Shown: positions 61,839 to 64,000 of the stretch, piece after piece
Layout of the letters: the number at the start of each line of letters is the position of its first letter
Numbering within the stretch: the first letter of the stretch is position 1
Assembly (NCBI RefSeq): GCF_000698595.1
Contig: NZ_JFHC01000021.1
Location: 45,829 to 109,828 of the forward strand
Source: Caballeronia glathei
GTDB lineage: Bacteria > Pseudomonadota > Gammaproteobacteria > Burkholderiales > Burkholderiaceae
Direction of reading: 5' to 3'
DNA: 64,000 nucleotides
Position numbers and translations under genes: made by a program
The notes under the pieces: generated by a model
The model's database searches: none
Seen by the model: the letters and a program-made list of their open reading frames with translations, nothing else
Told to the model about the DNA's origin: nothing

Positions 61839-63242
61839 TCACTGAAGCGTATGAGGCCAGCATTCCACCGTCATCGTCGTGCCGGGAAACTCGCCGGAGA
61901 TGCGCAGCACGAAGTCGTGCACGCGCATGACCGCGGTCACGATGCCGAGGCCGAGCCCCGAACCGCTGATGTGCCGCGTATGGTCGGACCGATAGAACCG
62001 CTGCAGCACGGCTTCGCGCTCGTGCACCGGAATGCCCGGGCCGTTGTCGGTGATGCCGAGCCGCGGCCCGAACGGGGCCTGGGTAAGCTGGATGTGCACC
62101 ATGCCGCCATCGGGGGAGAACTTGATCGCGTTGTCGAGCAGGTTGCTGCATGCTTCGAACAGGAGCGCGCGGTCGCCCTGGATCGGCTGCACCGGATCGA
62201 GATGGACGATCCACTGGATCGAGCGCTGCTCCGCAAGCGGCTCGTACAGCTCGCACAGTTCGCCGATGAGCGAGCACATGTCGACGGTGCCGAAGCCCGC
62301 GCGGCGCTTCAGCGCGCCGATCTCGGAGATGCGCAGCATCGCGCGGAAGCGGTCGAGGAGGGAGTCGGTTTCGGTGCGGGCCTGCTCGACCATGCCCTTG
62401 ATGCTCGCGTCGTCGAGCGAGCCGGTGCGCTCGGCGATGCGCGCGAGCAGCGTGCGGATATGCGCGAGCGGCGTGCGCAGGTCGTGGGCGATGCCGTCGG
62501 ATGCGCCCTTTACTTCGTTCATCAGACGCTCGACTTCGTCCAGCATGTGATTGACGAGTTGCGCGAGCATGTCGAGCTCGTCGCGGTCGCCCACGGGCAG
62601 CCGCTGATTCAGGTCGCCCTGTGCGATCTTCAGCGTGACGCGGCGAATCGCGCGCACGCGGCGCATCTGCCGCAAGCTCAGCAGAAAGCCGCTCGCGATG
62701 CCGATCGACAGGCAGTAGACGCCCGCGCCGACGAGCGCGTGAATCATCGTCTGGCGAATCCGCAGCACGTGCGTGAGGTCGCGCGCGAGCACGAGTTCCT
62801 GGCCGTTGCGGCGCAGCTCGGCCATGGCGCGCACCACGGGCACGGGCTCGCCCGGCACGAGCGTGAGCGTGCGGTCGAACGTATGGCCGGTGCGATCGGG
62901 CGGCAGTCCGCGAGGGACGGCGAGGATGTTGCCCGCGATGTGGCGGCCGTCGGCGGTGAAGAGGCCATAGAAGTTCGCATGCATCTGCCCGAGATCGATG
63001 CGGCGTTCGATGGCATCGGCCAGCTTTTCATCTGCGACGGAGTCGAAGTAGAACAGCTGCCACTGCATGACGACGTCGGTGTCGCCTTCCATCGTCGTCG
63101 TCACGAGCCAGCCGATGAAGCCCATCAGGGCCATCACGGAGAGCGCGAACATCAGCGCATAGACCGACAGCCATCTGAAGGCCGTGGTGTGCCAGCGGCG
63201 TGACGGTTCGGCCGGGGGCGGGGCGGAGCGCGTTTCGGTCAA
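61839..63242 (-). CDS. Sensor histidine kinase
   Basis: Inner-membrane two-component kinase of 467 residues. Two transmembrane helices (about 26-48 and 168-190) enclose a periplasmic sensor of about 120 residues. HAMP follows, then the phosphoacceptor region SDGIAHDLRTPLAHIRTLL with the autophosphorylated His. The ATPase domain shows NLLDNAIKFS, DNGPGIPVHE and GSGLGLGIV. The start is a TTG at 63242, 4 bases after the response-regulator stop; no other start fits before the first helix. Signal unknown. The sensor contains VPRGLPPDRTGHTFDR without any recognised ligand motif. Confidence 0.93.
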   Translation of the reverse strand: MTETRSAPPPAEPSRRWHTTAFRWLSVYALMFALSVMALMGFIGWLVTTTMEGDTDVVMQWQLFYFDSVADEKLADAIERRIDLGQMHANFYGLFTADGRHIAGNILAVPRGLPPDRTGHTFDRTLTLVPGEPVPVVRAMAELRRNGQELVLARDLTHVLRIRQTMIHALVGAGVYCLSIGIASGFLLSLRQMRRVRAIRRVTLKIAQGDLNQRLPVGDRDELDMLAQLVNHMLDEVERLMNEVKGASDGIAHDLRTPLAHIRTLLARIAERTGSLDDASIKGMVEQARTETDSLLDRFRAMLRISEIGALKRRAGFGTVDMCSLIGELCELYEPLAEQRSIQWIVHLDPVQPIQGDRALLFEACSNLLDNAIKFSPDGGMVHIQLTQAPFGPRLGITDNGPGIPVHEREAVLQRFYRSDHTRHISGSGLGLGIVTAVMRVHDFVLRISGEFPGTTMTVECWPHTLQ

Positions 63243-63246
63243 GGCG

Positions 63247-63960
63247 CTACGACAGGATGTATCCGGAGCCGCGAACGGTCTGGAGGAGCGGTTCGACGCC
63301 GGGCGTGTCGATCTTCTTGCGCAGCCGGCCGATGTGCACGTCGATCAGGTTCGTGCCCGGATCGAAGTGATAGCCCCACACGGCCTCGAACAGCATCGTG
63401 CGCGTGATGAGCTGCCCCGCGTGGCGCATCATGAATTCGAGGATGCGGTATTCGGTGGGCAGCAGGGCGACGTCCGCGCCGTCGCGCGTGACCTTGCGCG
63501 TGAGCAGGTCCACGGTGAGCGGCCCGACGCTCAGACGGGTCTTGGGCTGTGCCGAGGGCTCGCGGCGGCGCCTGAGCAACACTTCGAGACGCGCCGTCAG
63601 CTCGTCGGGATCGAAGGGCTTCGTAAGATAGTCGTCGCCGCCCGCGCGCAGGCCGCGAATGCGTTCATCGACATCGCCGAGCGCGCTCAGCATCAGCACG
63701 GGCGTGTGCACGCCGACGGTGCGCATCGTGGTGAGAATGGTGAGTCCGTCGAGGCCGGGCAGCAGCCTGTCCAGAATGATCACGTCGTAGCCGCCCGAGA
63801 CCGCGCGCGCGAGTCCTTCGCTTCCGTCGTCTTCCCAGTCCACCAGGAAGCCGGACTTTTCGAGTTCCGCGATGATCTCGGTGCCGGCCATCCGGTCGTC
63901 TTCTATCGTCAATACCCGGGATGCGGTCACGGTGCCCGGTTCCGCCGCTGTCGTGCTCAT
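63247..63960 (-). CDS. OmpR/PhoB family response regulator
   Basis: Response regulator of 237 residues. The receiver domain is complete: acidic pair Asp21-Asp22, phosphorylation Asp64 in VIILDRLLPGLDG, Lys114 in LTKPFDPDEL. The winged-helix domain follows (VALLPTEYRILEFMMRHAGQ, IDVHIGRLRKKID, TVRGSGYILS). The start at 63960 lies 3 bases after the stop of an upstream gene. It is the cognate partner of the kinase encoded next. Confidence 0.94.
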   Translation of the reverse strand: MSTTAAEPGTVTASRVLTIEDDRMAGTEIIAELEKSGFLVDWEDDGSEGLARAVSGGYDVIILDRLLPGLDGLTILTTMRTVGVHTPVLMLSALGDVDERIRGLRAGGDDYLTKPFDPDELTARLEVLLRRRREPSAQPKTRLSVGPLTVDLLTRKVTRDGADVALLPTEYRILEFMMRHAGQLITRTMLFEAVWGYHFDPGTNLIDVHIGRLRKKIDTPGVEPLLQTVRGSGYILS

Positions 63961-63963
63961 GCC

Positions 63964-64000
63964 TTAGTTCCTCGACTGGTCGACGAGCTTGTTCTTCGCG
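63964..64000 (-). CDS. 3' end of an upstream gene (fragment)
   Basis: Reading leftwards from the window edge the frame gives AKNKLVDQSRN followed by TAA at 63964-63966. The response regulator starts 3 bases later, and its ribosome-binding site would lie within this frame (GAGGAACTAAGG), typical of operon spacing. The fragment is too short to identify. Confidence 0.4.
   Translation of the reverse strand, partial: AKNKLVDQSRN

Overview
The window is about 66 percent G+C, densely coded, and looks like a Burkholderiaceae replicon, most likely Paraburkholderia or Caballeronia. That is an inference from five small secreted DUF4148 proteins, a Burkholderia-type 16-stranded porin, a DUF3455 protein, a Burkholderia-style T6SS gene order, and the high-GC codon bias that produces long antisense shadow frames. 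I recognised no rRNA, tRNA, CRISPR array, transposase or phage gene.

Layout. 1-4494: a minus-strand RND efflux operon (outer-membrane factor, periplasmic adaptor, inner-membrane pump cut by the window edge). 5205-14034: mixed housekeeping and accessory genes: three DUF4148 proteins, a porin, a LysE exporter, an alpha/beta hydrolase, a LysR regulator, a CPBP membrane protease, a cytochrome P450 and a DUF3455 protein. 14253-36244: one nearly continuous type VI secretion locus, tssA-B-C-hcp-E-F-G-H-vgrG-tagH-K-L-M-tagF, closed by a convergent Ser/Thr kinase. tssJ, a PAAR gene, a PP2C phosphatase and recognisable effector/immunity genes are absent. 36245-37708: a 1.46-kb non-coding repeat island made of inverted hairpin units, a long imperfect palindrome and five tandem 134-bp units.

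37709-42337: a minus-strand envelope-stress-like island: ECF sigma factor, membrane anti-sigma factor, FecR-like periplasmic protein, a membrane HAMP protein with one c-type heme site, and a membrane-anchored SrpA-type catalase-like protein upstream. A second, clearly paralogous sigma/anti-sigma pair lies at 58271-59679. 42614-51254: ketopantoate reductase, an NDH-2-like flavoprotein with an altered FAD motif, a MazG-like pyrophosphohydrolase, an acyl-CoA dehydrogenase, an OafA-type acyltransferase, a FUSC-type exporter, another DUF4148 protein and a universal stress protein.

51473-60530: an M14-like metallopeptidase coupled to an alpha/beta hydrolase, several small orphan proteins (80-aa unknown, DUF1059, DUF3293, DUF2000), a two-domain GNAT acetyltransferase, an AroQ-gamma type chorismate mutase, a second universal stress protein and a VOC protein. 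60815-64000: a fifth DUF4148-like protein and a two-component operon (response regulator, histidine kinase, and a degenerate response regulator lacking all phosphorylation residues).

The most interesting points are the sigma/anti-sigma/FecR/heme-HAMP/catalase island with its duplicated regulatory pair, the repeat island, paired operator-like inverted repeats (ACTACG-N11-CGTAGT) beside the flavoprotein gene, a shared palindrome upstream of DUF4148 genes, and the pseudo-receiver regulator.
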